From: an uncultured Lachnospiraceae bacterium | GTDB lineage: Bacteria > Bacillota > Clostridia > Lachnospirales > Lachnospiraceae | Assembly (NCBI GenBank): GCA_910577785.1 | Contig: CAJTNT010000032.1 | Location: forward strand, 1-43,747 | Direction: 5' to 3' | Length of the DNA stretch: 43,747 bases | Part shown: positions 15,747 through 24,719 of the stretch, in pieces | Numbering within the stretch: the first letter of the stretch is position 1 | How the letters are laid out: every line of letters begins with the position of its first letter | Position numbers and translations under genes: made by a program | Notes under the pieces: generated by a model | Told to the model about the DNA's origin: nothing | What the model saw: the letters and a program-made list of their open reading frames with translations, nothing else | The model's database searches: none

Positions 15747-16439
15747 TTAATATCCATATTTTCCCGCCTGAATCGACTGTATCCTCCCGTCTGCTATGGT
15801 AACCACCCGGTCTGCCTGGCTGGCAATTTCCCTGTCATGGGTCACCAGCACCATCGTCTGCCCAAACTCCCTGGCGGACTTGCCCAGCAACTCCATCACT
15901 TCCCTGCTGGTCTTATCATCCAGGTTGCCTGTCGGCTCATCTGCCAGCAAAATGGCGGGCTTCGGCGCCAATGCCCTGGCGATGGCCACCCTCTGCTTCT
16001 GCCCTCCGGACAGCTCATCGGGGTAGCTGGAGAGCTTGTCGCGGATGCCCAGGGCATCCACCACCTGATCGACAAATTTTACATCCTGCACCCGGCCGTC
16101 CAGATGGATGGGAAGCAGGATATTCTCCATTACCGTATGCTCTTCTAAGAGGTTGTAAGACTGGAATACAAACCCAATCCGCCTACGGCGTACCAGCGCC
16201 AGAGCATTGCCCCGAAGCGCGGAAATATTTTCCCCTTCCAGGAAGATCGCCCCCTTGGTGGGCTTGTCAAGCCCGCCTAAAATATGCAGCAGTGTAGATT
16301 TCCCGGAGCCACTCTTCCCAATAATGGCATAGAACCTGCCCTCTTCGATCTCCAAATCAATCCCCCGAAGGGCATGCACACCTGTTTTCTCATTTCCATA
16401 CTGCTTTTCTATCCCTTCTGCTTTTAAAATAACCGGCAT
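15747..16439 (-). CDS. ABC transporter ATP-binding protein (MacB/LolD type)
   Basis: 230 residues: Walker A GKSGSGKST (41-49), Q-loop FQSYNLLEEHTV, signature LSGGQKQRVAIARAL, Walker B ILLADEPTGNLD and H-loop VTHD. The LADEPTGNLD form is typical of ATPases paired with FtsX-type permeases. The ATG at 16439 has AGGAGCAGGAAAG upstream; a frame extension to 16511 is unsupported. It follows its permease gene after 160 bases that contain an inverted repeat. Members drive mechanotransmission or export of lipids, peptides or antibiotics; the substrate is unknown. Confidence 0.93.
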   Translation of the reverse strand: MPVILKAEGIEKQYGNEKTGVHALRGIDLEIEEGRFYAIIGKSGSGKSTLLHILGGLDKPTKGAIFLEGENISALRGNALALVRRRRIGFVFQSYNLLEEHTVMENILLPIHLDGRVQDVKFVDQVVDALGIRDKLSSYPDELSGGQKQRVAIARALAPKPAILLADEPTGNLDDKTSREVMELLGKSAREFGQTMVLVTHDREIASQADRVVTIADGRIQSIQAGKYGY

Positions 16440-16458
16440 CTTTCCTGCTCCTATCCTA

Positions 16459-16537
16459 AGGAACGATCCAAAAATAACTTTTCCTATTGCTTGTCTTTTT
16501 CTGCACAACATTTAAAAGTTATTTCTTAACCGTTCCT
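16459..16537. repeat. Imperfect 24-bp inverted repeat between permease and ATPase genes
   Basis: Bases 16459-16482 and 16514-16537 are complementary at 20 of 24 positions around a 31-base loop. In the transcript this forms a long hairpin 20 bases before the ATPase ATG, possibly setting the ratio of permease to ATPase or marking an insertion scar. Confidence 0.55.
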
Positions 16538-16600
16538 AATTATTTTTATAAACCTACACGCCTTTTGCGGCGCACAGCGTTGCCCTGCTTTGCTGTAGGC

Positions 16601-19582
16601 TTATTGCTTCTGCACAAGATTCTCATTGGGCGCATACCGCCGCAGCCGGAAATATGCCCCGCAGCTTACCGCTGCCACTGCCAGAAAATACACGGCGCAC
16701 AGCGAAATATGCAGCGCCCACGGGTATTGGTACAATTCCCAGTGGGTTCCCTGCGCCAGCAATAAGGCAGCAGCCAATACCATATGCGCCGCTGCCAGGG
16801 AAACGATGCCGCTGCGGATCCCGCAAAACAGCTGATCCCAGATCAGCTCCCCATTTGTCACGCCCAGAGCCTGCAGCACCCCGATCCGCGGGCGTTCCTG
16901 CTCAAAGGCCGACAAGCGGATATTCCACAGGATCATCAGGGCAATCGCCAGGGAAACAGCGCCCAGCATCCCCAGCACCACAGCTGTATTCCATGCGCTA
17001 AAATACAGGCTCCAGTTCTCTTCATTGTAATTGGTGAACTCCATGCCATAGCTTTTCCCAGCCTGGATCACACTGGCCGCGCTCTCTATGGCATTCGCCC
17101 CATCCTCCGTGTAGATGTTGACATGCGTCTCCCCATACATGGTGGGGCATTGGGAAAGGGTAAAGGTAAACTGCCCCTCCCCGCCCTGCTGGTCTGCGCC
17201 TACCAGCGCCGGGTTCGCCAGCGCCTCTGGGGAAAATTTCGTCAGGAAGCCGCTGGAGGCCAGGATCGTATAGCCATCCTCCCCATCGAAGAAAGGGTAG
17301 GGGCGCTCGTCTGGCGTATAATAAATAATACCTGCCACCTCTGCCTCCGTCGTAATATAGCGGATGGGAGGCTTGGAGGCCATCACAACCTCTTCCATTC
17401 TGGAAATCTGCACCTTGTCCCCTGGACGGATAGAGGTTTCCTTCTGGTACCAACCCTCATCCCGCTTTTGATAAGAAAGGCTGTAATTGCCCCTCTCTGC
17501 CAGAACATAGGAAAACATCTCTTTGTCCGTAACTTTTTCCGGGATCTTTCCCTGCCCGGACATGGCCTTCCCCATCTCGCGGTACATAGGGATAGCCAGC
17601 ACCACGCTCTCCCCGCGGATAAAAGAGTTTTCCTCCAGCCGGCCATCGGACACCATTCCCGCCAACTGCTCAAAAAGGCTTCCGGAAGTCTCTATCGCAT
17701 AGAGAGTCGTGCGGATGCTGCCCAGCACCATGCTTAAATCCTCCTGGCATCCCCGCATCATTTCCCTGGCTGAAGGCTCTGTACCAATAAACTCCCCGTA
17801 CCGCTCAGGGGGCAGTAGCTCCTTGTAGGCCTGGATCAAGGGACTGTCGCCAATATTATCATATTGGAGGTACACCTTATTGATGTTCTGGTAAGACGTA
17901 AGCTCCGCCCCTGGCAGGCTCTCCGCAATCTGCTCCTTCAGCACTGTGATGTCATGGGATTTATAGCCGTGCGGGGCGCTCAGCACATAGTTGGGGCGGT
18001 TGCCCTCTACCACCACGGCACGGTAGCTGCCAAAGGAAGCATACCCCAGATACAGGCAGGAGAAGAGAATGAGCGCCGTAACCATGGCAATCGCCCCAGT
18101 AAGGGCAGAAGTCTTCCAATTCAGCCTCCGGTGTGCTTTGGAGACTCTGCGGAAGGTAAGTATCCGCTGCCTGCCTCTCCGCGAATGCCTGCCAGGCCTT
18201 CGGCTCCTTACGCTGATGCTTCCTACCAGCGGGACACGTACAGCACGTATCACAGGGATCGCCATTCCTGCCAAAAGCGCCAGGCAACCGATGGCAATCC
18301 CCCACAGCACTCGATGCATATCCCAGCAGAAGGACAGTTCCATGCCTCCATAGCGGTTCAGCAGAAGAATTGCCCCATACCCTGCGCCAAAACCGCACAG
18401 TACGCCAACAGGCATACTATACAGGAGAAGATACGCCGCCTCCCAGAGCATTACTTGGAAGATCTGGCCGCTGGTAGCGCCGATGGACTTCAGCAAAGCA
18501 ATCTTCCGCGCCCTCTGCCGCATCTGGGTGAGGAAAATCTGCAGTACCGCACAAAAGGCAATGGCAAAAATCACCTCCACTACCAGCTGTGCCAGCTGCT
18601 CTTCCATGCTTCCCGATACTTGCGGGTAGGCATAGTTATTCCGCCGGAAGGCCGCGCTGTTTTCCCCATATTTCCCGTACAGGTATCCAAAGAGCTCCTC
18701 CCCTACATCGTTCGAAAAGCAGAACACATTGGCAGGGAACCCATAGTCCGCCAAATCTGTCAGCTTTGTCTGGCGCACGGCTTCTTTCACCTCTTCTGCG
18801 CCAGCCTGCGACAGGAATACATTTGCCACAGGGTTCGTCCCGATGTCCCAAAATGCAGAATACGAATCAATGACGCCGCAGACCACATACGCTCTCGCAT
18901 AAGTGAGATCCTGTTCATACAGAAGGCCATTCTCTTCTATTTCCTCCGGCGTAGCGTAATCAAAACTTTCTGAGAAATAACAATACCTGCTCTCCAAGGT
19001 CAAGGTCGCATCCTCTACATACTCCTTATCCAAAACCTGCCGCCGGGAATAAGATTCCATATAATAATCCCATTTATCCCGGTATTCCTGAACCTTATCG
19101 TACAGGTATTGCTCCAGGTTTTCCCGAACCGGGGAATTGCGGATTGTAAGGTTGAGGGTAGCGCCGATGGGTTCTTCTAAGCCCAACGCGTTGGCCACAT
19201 GGGATTCCAGCAATACTTCGTTGGGCGCCACTGGATACTTCCCCTGCACAAGATGCAGTTCCCCCAATTCTGCCAGGGCAGGCTGGAAGCTGCCGACCGT
19301 GCCTGCCCTGGAGTCGGTCCCTAAGATCTCTGATACAGCGGCGTCGCTGACGATTGGCTCCGCCTGCAGAAGGGCGCTTGTCTCTGCATCCGCCCCCAGA
19401 TAGGCCGCCCCCCATTTCCCATAAAGTTTCTGCCTCTGAGAGCGCTTGGTCTGGCTCATGCTAGACTCCAGCAGGAGCGCCGCCACCAGGAACAGAAACG
19501 TACAGGAAAGTACCAGGATGAGCAGGAGGGATATCCGTTTTCTTCCCTTTAATCCATTTTTTGCAATCTCTCTTGTTATCAT
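16601..19582 (-). CDS. Large FtsX-like ABC transporter permease
   Basis: 993 residues. One N-terminal helix (LLLILVLSCTFLFLVAALL) is followed by a roughly 300-residue extracytoplasmic domain. The first FtsX core has three helices (ALLKSIGATSGQIFQVMLWE between helices 2 and 3). A second large outside domain and a C-terminal FtsX core (RIGVLQALGVTNGELIWDQL) complete it. The two FtsX modules in one chain fit a MacB-like full-length permease. The ATG was chosen with AAGGGG nine bases upstream; a GTG at 19609 overlapping the yraN stop is possible. It works with the ATPase at 15747. The pair separates yraN from pgeF and looks like an addition to the conserved gene set. Confidence 0.9.
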   Translation of the reverse strand: MITREIAKNGLKGRKRISLLLILVLSCTFLFLVAALLLESSMSQTKRSQRQKLYGKWGAAYLGADAETSALLQAEPIVSDAAVSEILGTDSRAGTVGSFQPALAELGELHLVQGKYPVAPNEVLLESHVANALGLEEPIGATLNLTIRNSPVRENLEQYLYDKVQEYRDKWDYYMESYSRRQVLDKEYVEDATLTLESRYCYFSESFDYATPEEIEENGLLYEQDLTYARAYVVCGVIDSYSAFWDIGTNPVANVFLSQAGAEEVKEAVRQTKLTDLADYGFPANVFCFSNDVGEELFGYLYGKYGENSAAFRRNNYAYPQVSGSMEEQLAQLVVEVIFAIAFCAVLQIFLTQMRQRARKIALLKSIGATSGQIFQVMLWEAAYLLLYSMPVGVLCGFGAGYGAILLLNRYGGMELSFCWDMHRVLWGIAIGCLALLAGMAIPVIRAVRVPLVGSISVRSRRPGRHSRRGRQRILTFRRVSKAHRRLNWKTSALTGAIAMVTALILFSCLYLGYASFGSYRAVVVEGNRPNYVLSAPHGYKSHDITVLKEQIAESLPGAELTSYQNINKVYLQYDNIGDSPLIQAYKELLPPERYGEFIGTEPSAREMMRGCQEDLSMVLGSIRTTLYAIETSGSLFEQLAGMVSDGRLEENSFIRGESVVLAIPMYREMGKAMSGQGKIPEKVTDKEMFSYVLAERGNYSLSYQKRDEGWYQKETSIRPGDKVQISRMEEVVMASKPPIRYITTEAEVAGIIYYTPDERPYPFFDGEDGYTILASSGFLTKFSPEALANPALVGADQQGGEGQFTFTLSQCPTMYGETHVNIYTEDGANAIESAASVIQAGKSYGMEFTNYNEENWSLYFSAWNTAVVLGMLGAVSLAIALMILWNIRLSAFEQERPRIGVLQALGVTNGELIWDQLFCGIRSGIVSLAAAHMVLAAALLLAQGTHWELYQYPWALHISLCAVYFLAVAAVSCGAYFRLRRYAPNENLVQKQ

Positions 19583-19605
19583 AACTCTAATCCCCTTCCG
19601 ATTGT

Positions 19606-19971
19606 TCACACATAAGGGAAGGCATCCTCAATGTGGGCAAACGCGCCGCCCTGGATGCCAAGGATGTCGAAACGGCAGGGCGTATCTTCCGGCCAGCCAC
19701 AGCGAAGGCAATAGTAAGCCGCCGTCTTGCAGATCCGGCGCTGCTTCCCACTGTCTATGGATTCCAGCGCATGCACGGGCGAACCTTCCCTACGGTATTT
19801 CACTTCCACAAAGACCAGGTAGTCTCCCTGCCTGGCAATGATATCGATTTCACCAAAGTAGCTGCAGAAGTTCCGCTCCAGGATCTGGTAGCCCTTCTGC
19901 TCTAAATATTCCGCCGCCTGCCGTTCCCAGAAGGCTCCCATCCTGCGGTTTGCATTTCCTTTTCCAGCCAT
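19606..19971 (-). CDS. YraN-family (UPF0102) nuclease-like protein
   Basis: 121 residues from the chosen ATG. It shows the family marks RMGAFWERQAAEYLEQKGYQILERN, the catalytic-like FGEIDIIARQGDYLVFVEVKYR (GEIDxI and EVK, a restriction-endonuclease-like core) and SIDSGKQRRI. The biological role of the family is unsettled. Starts at 19989 (GTG) and 19980 (ATG) are possible; GGGGG sits best for the ATG at 19971. It follows the FlhB-like gene by about 20 bases, as in other Firmicutes neighbourhoods with rnhB. Confidence 0.88.
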   Translation of the reverse strand: MAGKGNANRRMGAFWERQAAEYLEQKGYQILERNFCSYFGEIDIIARQGDYLVFVEVKYRREGSPVHALESIDSGKQRRICKTAAYYCLRCGWPEDTPCRFDILGIQGGAFAHIEDAFPYV

Positions 19972-19993
19972 GATACGCATATCCCCCACTCTA

Positions 19994-20323
19994 TTACGAG
20001 CCTAATTTTCCCCTTAGATGCTCCATATCATCTACAAATACAAGGATTTCCGCCACTACGTCATAGAGTTCTGGCGGAATCATATCTCCGATCTCCAGCT
20101 TGGAAAGCGTCTTGGCCAGCTTGTTGTCACGGTAAAAGGGGATCTTCTCCTCCTTGGCCTTTTCAATGATCTTCTCTGCCAGATAGCCTTTCCCGGTAGC
20201 AATGATTTTTGGAGCCGCCTCGCCAGGATTGTAGGCTATGGCAACAGCCGTCTTCTCTTTTTCTCCTGCCTTGGTATCCATAGTGACAGGCTCTTTTGTG
20301 TTCTTGTAGAATGCCTTTTCCAT
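19994..20323 (-). CDS. FlhB C-terminal-domain homologue (YlqH-like)
   Basis: 109 residues matching only the cytoplasmic tail of FlhB, the substrate-specificity switch of type III and flagellar export. Features are AVAIAYNPGEAAPKIIATGKG, IPFYRDNKLAKTLSKLEIGDMIPPELYDVVAEIL. The self-cleavage motif NPTH is replaced by NPGE, so autocleavage is not expected. No membrane segment. The ATG has AGGAG nine bases upstream. A homologue (ylqH) sits at the same place next to rnhB and ylqG in Bacillus subtilis. No other flagellar gene is present in the window. Confidence 0.85.
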   Translation of the reverse strand: MEKAFYKNTKEPVTMDTKAGEKEKTAVAIAYNPGEAAPKIIATGKGYLAEKIIEKAKEEKIPFYRDNKLAKTLSKLEIGDMIPPELYDVVAEILVFVDDMEHLRGKLGS

Positions 20324-20339
20324 CAACCTTGCTCCTCAC

Positions 20340-22412
20340 TCATGCTTTTACGTCAAAGGAATAACGGTGCAGCTTCCCGGACGGCTTATCATGTTCCAGG
20401 AAGTCTTCCACAAAATCCTGCTGCCGGGGGCGGTTTTCCACTTTTACCTCACATTGGTAGCCCCTTTCCTGCAGCCGCTCCACCAATTGGCCTGTATTGC
20501 CGAAAATCAGGCGGTAGGAGGCATCATTTTCCAGATAAAAATCTGCCTGCACGGCCGTTCCCTTCAGCTTGACAAAAATATCTGTTGAGCCCAGATGATC
20601 CAAATCCAGATGCAGCAAGGCGCTGAGTTCCCCGCCCTTTTCACGCAGGCTTTTCTTATTCGTATAAACATACAGATCGCTGTGGGCATTCTGGCCGCGC
20701 AGCTTCAGCGGCAATTGCGCATAGGTATAGGCCTGGTTCATCTGGTTCATAAACTCTATATTGCTTTGGAGGGACTGGGCATGCTTGCTCAAGGCCGCCC
20801 CTTCCTTCCCTGCCTGGGACAGCGCCTGCTGAATCTGTTCCAGCTGCCTGGACATACGCTGGTACAATTCCTTCACTGCCCCCTCTTCCTTCAGGTTTTC
20901 CGGCGACAGAAACCATTGGTCGGCAATCGCCTGTTTCAGAAGTCCCTTATATTCCTTGGAAGCAAACAGCTTTTTGAGGATGCCGCCGTCCAAATTTTCC
21001 GTATGTTCCACGGAAGCCATAATCTGCTGCAGCAGCTCCCCAGCGGAAAGGCTGGCGTTCAAGCGACCATTGGGCAGAAGCTGCCCATTGTCCCTTGCCC
21101 CGGGAATTTCCTGCAATAGCTTCGCCAGGCTTGTCTGCTGCTCCTGGCTCAGCGTTTTATTAATAGAAGATAAAGCTTCCCCTGCCTGGCTTCCATTCCC
21201 CCCATTCACTGCCGCGCTTTCCTGCCCAGTTACCTGGCTGCCAGCCTCCGCATTTGAAACGGCTTCTCCCGCCTGATTTCCAATCCCTGCATTTAAAACT
21301 GCCTCTCCTGGCTGGCCTCCGTTCCCTATATTTAAAACGGCTTCTCCTGCCTGGCTTCCATTCCCTGTATTTAGAACTGCCTCTCCGGACTGGCCTCCAT
21401 TCCCTGCTGTGCTTTCCTGCCCACTTACCTGGCTTCCATTCCCTGCATCTAAAACGCCTTCTCCGGGCTGATTAAGCCCTGCATTTAGAACGGCTTCTCC
21501 GGACTGATTTCCATTCCCTGCATCTAAAACGCCTTCTCCGAACTGGCCCATTAGCACTGCATCAGGAACGGCCCCTGCCTGCTGCCCTTCCCCGCCCTGC
21601 AAAAGAGACTCTGGCCCCTGTGCCGTGGAATTGCCGCCCAATAAGATTTCCAATAACTGCTGCTGAAACCCCAGTACCTGGCTGGCTCCCGTACCCTGAC
21701 CCTGGCCGGCCCCTGCCTGCCCCTGCCCGTCTGGAAACAGCATAATATTTTCCAGGGAATTCGGCCCCTGCCCAATCCCCTCTTTGCCAAAAGCCTGCTC
21801 TGACAGCTCTGCAAGCCCCTCCATCAGTGAGAGCATATCCGGCAGCATTGCCTGCTGCCCATTCTTATAATTCTGAAATTGGTTCAGCGCATTTTCGTCA
21901 ACGGGAAACCCCAGCTTCTGCATCTGCACCAACGTCTGCATATCTGCATGGGGGAAATTCCCCACAGCCCGCGCCATCTGCATCAGGCTGCCCTTATCGA
22001 TCGGAAGCTGCTCCATCATCATCTGGTTTACCATCGAAAGGTTCCTTGGGTTTGCCTTAAGCCCCGCTGCCTCTAAGGCCTTCATCAGCGTTGGGTTCTG
22101 TGCGCTTTCCAGCACCACTGGGCGGATGGCAATCTGTTCCCCCGTGTTCGACTTCACCTCAAACAGCATGGGCTGCCCTTTGGCCAGGCTCACTCCCTGC
22201 TCCATCCTGGCGGAAATCGTCTTCCCATCGCTCAGGCCGAGGGTCACCTGCCCATTCTTCATCTCCGTGACCGTCCCCTCAAACACCTTCCCAGGAACTA
22301 ACTCCTGTCCCTGGACAGACAGTGTGCGCCCTGCCCCCTTCACCTGGCCCAGTGTCTTCGTGTTGGAAGCCGTATTCGCCTGATACTGAAAAATCCCATC
22401 AATAAACGACAT
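20340..22412 (-). CDS. FliK-like (YlqG-like) protein with Gly/Asn-rich repeats
   Basis: 690 residues in three parts. The N-terminal part (about 1-235) includes an OB-like segment (PGKVFEGTVTEMKNGQVTLGLSDGKTISARME). The middle (about 290-410) is built of tandem 12-13 residue repeats of the form GNG-QxGEAVLN. The C-terminal domain (about 560-690) resembles the FliK hook-length-control C-terminal fold (LHLDLDHLGSTDIFVKLKG, RYSFDV). There is no signal peptide. The second ATG at 22412 is better spaced from AAAGGGG than the one at 22418. It is 16 bases before the FlhB-tail gene, keeping the FliK-FlhB pairing known from flagellar export. The role in this translation-linked set is unknown. Confidence 0.78.
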   Translation of the reverse strand: MSFIDGIFQYQANTASNTKTLGQVKGAGRTLSVQGQELVPGKVFEGTVTEMKNGQVTLGLSDGKTISARMEQGVSLAKGQPMLFEVKSNTGEQIAIRPVVLESAQNPTLMKALEAAGLKANPRNLSMVNQMMMEQLPIDKGSLMQMARAVGNFPHADMQTLVQMQKLGFPVDENALNQFQNYKNGQQAMLPDMLSLMEGLAELSEQAFGKEGIGQGPNSLENIMLFPDGQGQAGAGQGQGTGASQVLGFQQQLLEILLGGNSTAQGPESLLQGGEGQQAGAVPDAVLMGQFGEGVLDAGNGNQSGEAVLNAGLNQPGEGVLDAGNGSQVSGQESTAGNGGQSGEAVLNTGNGSQAGEAVLNIGNGGQPGEAVLNAGIGNQAGEAVSNAEAGSQVTGQESAAVNGGNGSQAGEALSSINKTLSQEQQTSLAKLLQEIPGARDNGQLLPNGRLNASLSAGELLQQIMASVEHTENLDGGILKKLFASKEYKGLLKQAIADQWFLSPENLKEEGAVKELYQRMSRQLEQIQQALSQAGKEGAALSKHAQSLQSNIEFMNQMNQAYTYAQLPLKLRGQNAHSDLYVYTNKKSLREKGGELSALLHLDLDHLGSTDIFVKLKGTAVQADFYLENDASYRLIFGNTGQLVERLQERGYQCEVKVENRPRQQDFVEDFLEHDKPSGKLHRYSFDVKA
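21180..21545. repeat. In-frame tandem repeats of about 39 bp in the FliK-like gene
   Basis: Roughly eight units of about 39 bases, coding GNGxQxGEAVLNx, with variants ending in GQESTAGNGG. Unit length is a multiple of three, so expansion keeps the frame. It is likely a flexible, length-variable linker. Confidence 0.75.
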
Positions 22413-22451
22413 ACCCATTGCCCCTTTCTGCTATAAAATCGTTGCAACCAT

Positions 22452-23228
22452 TCAGGGACGGAAGTCCTGCAGCTTCTTCACAAAGCTCCGCCTGTGGATT
22501 GGCGACAGCCCATGCGCTTCGATGGCCGCCATATGCTCTTTCGTCCCATATCCTTTGTGCTTGGCAAACCCATACTCCGGCATTTCCTTATCATAACATA
22601 CCATGATCCTGTCCCTCGTGACCTTGGCAATAATGCTCGCCGCCGCAATTGAAATGCTCTTGGCGTCCCCATGCACAATCGGCACCTGGGGGATCGCCAC
22701 CTGGGGAATCCGCACCGCATCATTTAATAATATATCGGGTACTACCCCCAAATTTTGAATAGCCTGCCGCATGGCCTCATAGTCAGCCTGCAGGATATTA
22801 ATCTCATCAATCCGCTCCGGCTCCACAATCCCTACGCCCACAGCCACGGCCCGCTCCATAATCACCCCATAGAGCTGTTCCCGCCTTTTCTCGCTGAGTT
22901 TTTTGGAATCGTCCAGATACAGGATCTGGCAGTCCTTGGGCAGGATGACCGCCCCCGCCACCACAGGCCCCGCCAACGGCCCGCGCCCTGCCTCATCTAT
23001 GCCGCAGATATACGCCATCGAAGCGTATTTCTTCTCATATGCTTTCATGGCCTCTACCCGCTCGCGCTCCTGCCGCAATGCCTCCAGCTTCTTCTGCGCC
23101 TGCTGCACCAGCTTCTGTACCCCGGCCCTGCCATCTTCCCGATACGCTTCGATAAAAGAAGGCAGCATCGTCTCCTCTGCCGCCTGTAATTCTTGTTTCA
23201 CTTCCCCAATTTTCTTATGTATTGCCAT
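22452..23228 (-). CDS. rnhB: Ribonuclease HII
   Basis: 258 residues. A 70-residue helical N-terminal extension precedes the catalytic domain, which starts ICGIDEAGRGPLAGPV with Asp78 and Glu79. Other conserved parts are DSKKLSEKRRE, LLNDAV, KGDAKS-like HGDAKSISIAAASIIAKVTRDR, and YGFAKHKGYGTKEHMAAI. It removes RNA from RNA-DNA hybrids, including ribonucleotides in DNA. The ATG has an ideal AGGAGG six bases upstream. It sits between a signal peptidase gene (10 bases before) and the FliK-like gene. Confidence 0.96.
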   Translation of the reverse strand: MAIHKKIGEVKQELQAAEETMLPSFIEAYREDGRAGVQKLVQQAQKKLEALRQERERVEAMKAYEKKYASMAYICGIDEAGRGPLAGPVVAGAVILPKDCQILYLDDSKKLSEKRREQLYGVIMERAVAVGVGIVEPERIDEINILQADYEAMRQAIQNLGVVPDILLNDAVRIPQVAIPQVPIVHGDAKSISIAAASIIAKVTRDRIMVCYDKEMPEYGFAKHKGYGTKEHMAAIEAHGLSPIHRRSFVKKLQDFRP

Positions 23229-23238
23229 TTTATTCCTC

Positions 23239-23856
23239 CTATTGATGCCTGATAAACCCTACCTTATCAAAGGGATAAATCCGCAGCCATGCGCGCCCGA
23301 CGATGTCTTCCCTCTGGATCATCCCTACGCTGGGATCCCGGCTGTCTGAGCTGGCGTTGCGGTTGTCCCCCAGCACAAAGTACTCGCCCTCCCTGAGGGT
23401 AAGGGGTTCCGCCGCAGCTCCTGGCTCCTGTATCACCTCGCGCCCATAGGATTCCTCCAATTCCATGCCATTGATCAAGATTGTCCCGTCTTCGCCAATC
23501 TGCACCGTCTCTCCTGGCAGGCCGATGATGCGCTTAATATAATAGGTATCCTCTTCCTGCTGGAAAGGAAACACGATAATGTCAAACCTCTCCGGCTCAT
23601 AGAAGCGGTAGGAAATCTTGTCCACAATCAGGTTGTCCCCATCGCTCAGCGTATATTCCATCGAACTCCCGCTGACCTGCGTGCGCTGCCCTACATAGTG
23701 GATGACGAGGAATGTCACCAGAAATACCACTGCGATATACAGAATAAAGCTCACCGTTTCCCCTATCACGCTTTTCTTCCCTTCTGTGCCAGCCTTTCCC
23801 CTTTCCTGCCCCATTCTGCCTCTCTCCCCTTCGCTTTTTCCTCTCTTCTGCCTCAT
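23239..23856 (-). CDS. lepB: Signal peptidase I (first downstream of rbgA)
   Basis: 205 residues. A basic, Gly-rich cytoplasmic start is followed by one membrane helix (FILYIAVVFLVTFLVIHYV). The catalytic domain has Ser65 in GSSMEYTL, the RFDIIVF box, general base Lys108 in YYIKRIIGLPGE, and GDNRNASSDSRDPSVG. It cleaves signal peptides of exported proteins at the outer face of the membrane. The ATG overlaps the rbgA TGA by 4 bases. A second signal peptidase gene lies on the other side of rbgA. Confidence 0.95.
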   Translation of the reverse strand: MRQKRGKSEGERGRMGQERGKAGTEGKKSVIGETVSFILYIAVVFLVTFLVIHYVGQRTQVSGSSMEYTLSDGDNLIVDKISYRFYEPERFDIIVFPFQQEEDTYYIKRIIGLPGETVQIGEDGTILINGMELEESYGREVIQEPGAAAEPLTLREGEYFVLGDNRNASSDSRDPSVGMIQREDIVGRAWLRIYPFDKVGFIRHQ

Positions 23857-24710
23857 ACCGTCTCTCTCCCCTCCGGAAATTCCAGGCTTATCCTGCCAAG
23901 GGTACCGCCGCGGAACTCATCTACAATTAGCGCTGCCGCCTTGCTGTAATCCGCCTCATTCCCTTTCTTGATGCAATTGCGGCTGACTGCCACTGCCACC
24001 AAAAGCTCTGGCGGCTGCTGATCCTCTTCTATCCCATAGCGCCTCTTCAATACGCCTGGATACTTTTCCTTCAATATCTGAATCAGTTCCAAGGAGAGTT
24101 CGTCAATATTGAGGATTTCATCCTTAATTGAGCCAATCAGCGCCAGGTGCAGACCCACCTGCTGATCCTCAAACTTTGGCCACAGAATGCCCGGCGTGTC
24201 CAAAAGCTCAACGTTCCGGTTCAGCTTAATCCACTGCTTGCCCTTCGTAACCCCTGGCTTATTGCCCGTTTTGGCACAGGCCTTCCCAGCATAGGTATTG
24301 ATAAAGGTAGATTTTCCCACATTGGGAATCCCCACTACCATCGCCCGCACCGGCCGGTTCTTGATGCCCCTCTTTTGATCCCGCTCGATCTTCTCCTGGC
24401 AGGCCTTCATAATCTCCGCGCTGATGGCCTTCATCCCGGCCTTGCTCCTGGCATCCAGACGGACGGCAAAATAACCCTTTTGCTGAAAATACTCCATCCA
24501 GGCCTTCGTCTGCCTCTCATCCGCCAGATCCGCCTTGTTCATCAGAATCAGCCTGGCCTTATTCTTCCCCAGCTCATCAATGTCCGGGTTACGGCTGCCT
24601 AAGGGAACCCTAGCATCCACCAGCTCTATCACCAAATCAATTAATTTCATATCCTCCTGCATCTGACGCCTTGCCTTGGTCATATGCCCTGGATACCATT
24701 GAAAATGCAT
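23853..24710 (-). CDS. rbgA: Ribosome biogenesis GTPase RbgA (YlqF)
   Basis: 285 residues with circularly permuted GTPase motifs. G4 NKAD (58-61) comes before G1 GIPNVGKS (127-134), and G3 DTPG (171-174) follows, with a helical C-terminal domain. The start MHFQWYPGHMTKARRQM is diagnostic. It assembles the 50S subunit at a late step. It lies nine bases after a signal peptidase gene in the same set as rplS, as in other Firmicutes. Confidence 0.96.
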   Translation of the reverse strand: MHFQWYPGHMTKARRQMQEDMKLIDLVIELVDARVPLGSRNPDIDELGKNKARLILMNKADLADERQTKAWMEYFQQKGYFAVRLDARSKAGMKAISAEIMKACQEKIERDQKRGIKNRPVRAMVVGIPNVGKSTFINTYAGKACAKTGNKPGVTKGKQWIKLNRNVELLDTPGILWPKFEDQQVGLHLALIGSIKDEILNIDELSLELIQILKEKYPGVLKRRYGIEEDQQPPELLVAVAVSRNCIKKGNEADYSKAAALIVDEFRGGTLGRISLEFPEGRETV

Positions 24711-24719
24711 CTTGCCACC

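Noticed and set aside
17864..18973. Plus-strand frame of 369 codons
   Set aside because: Lies wholly opposite the FtsX permease gene, has no ribosome binding site or recognisable domain, and is rich in residues typical of reversed codons.
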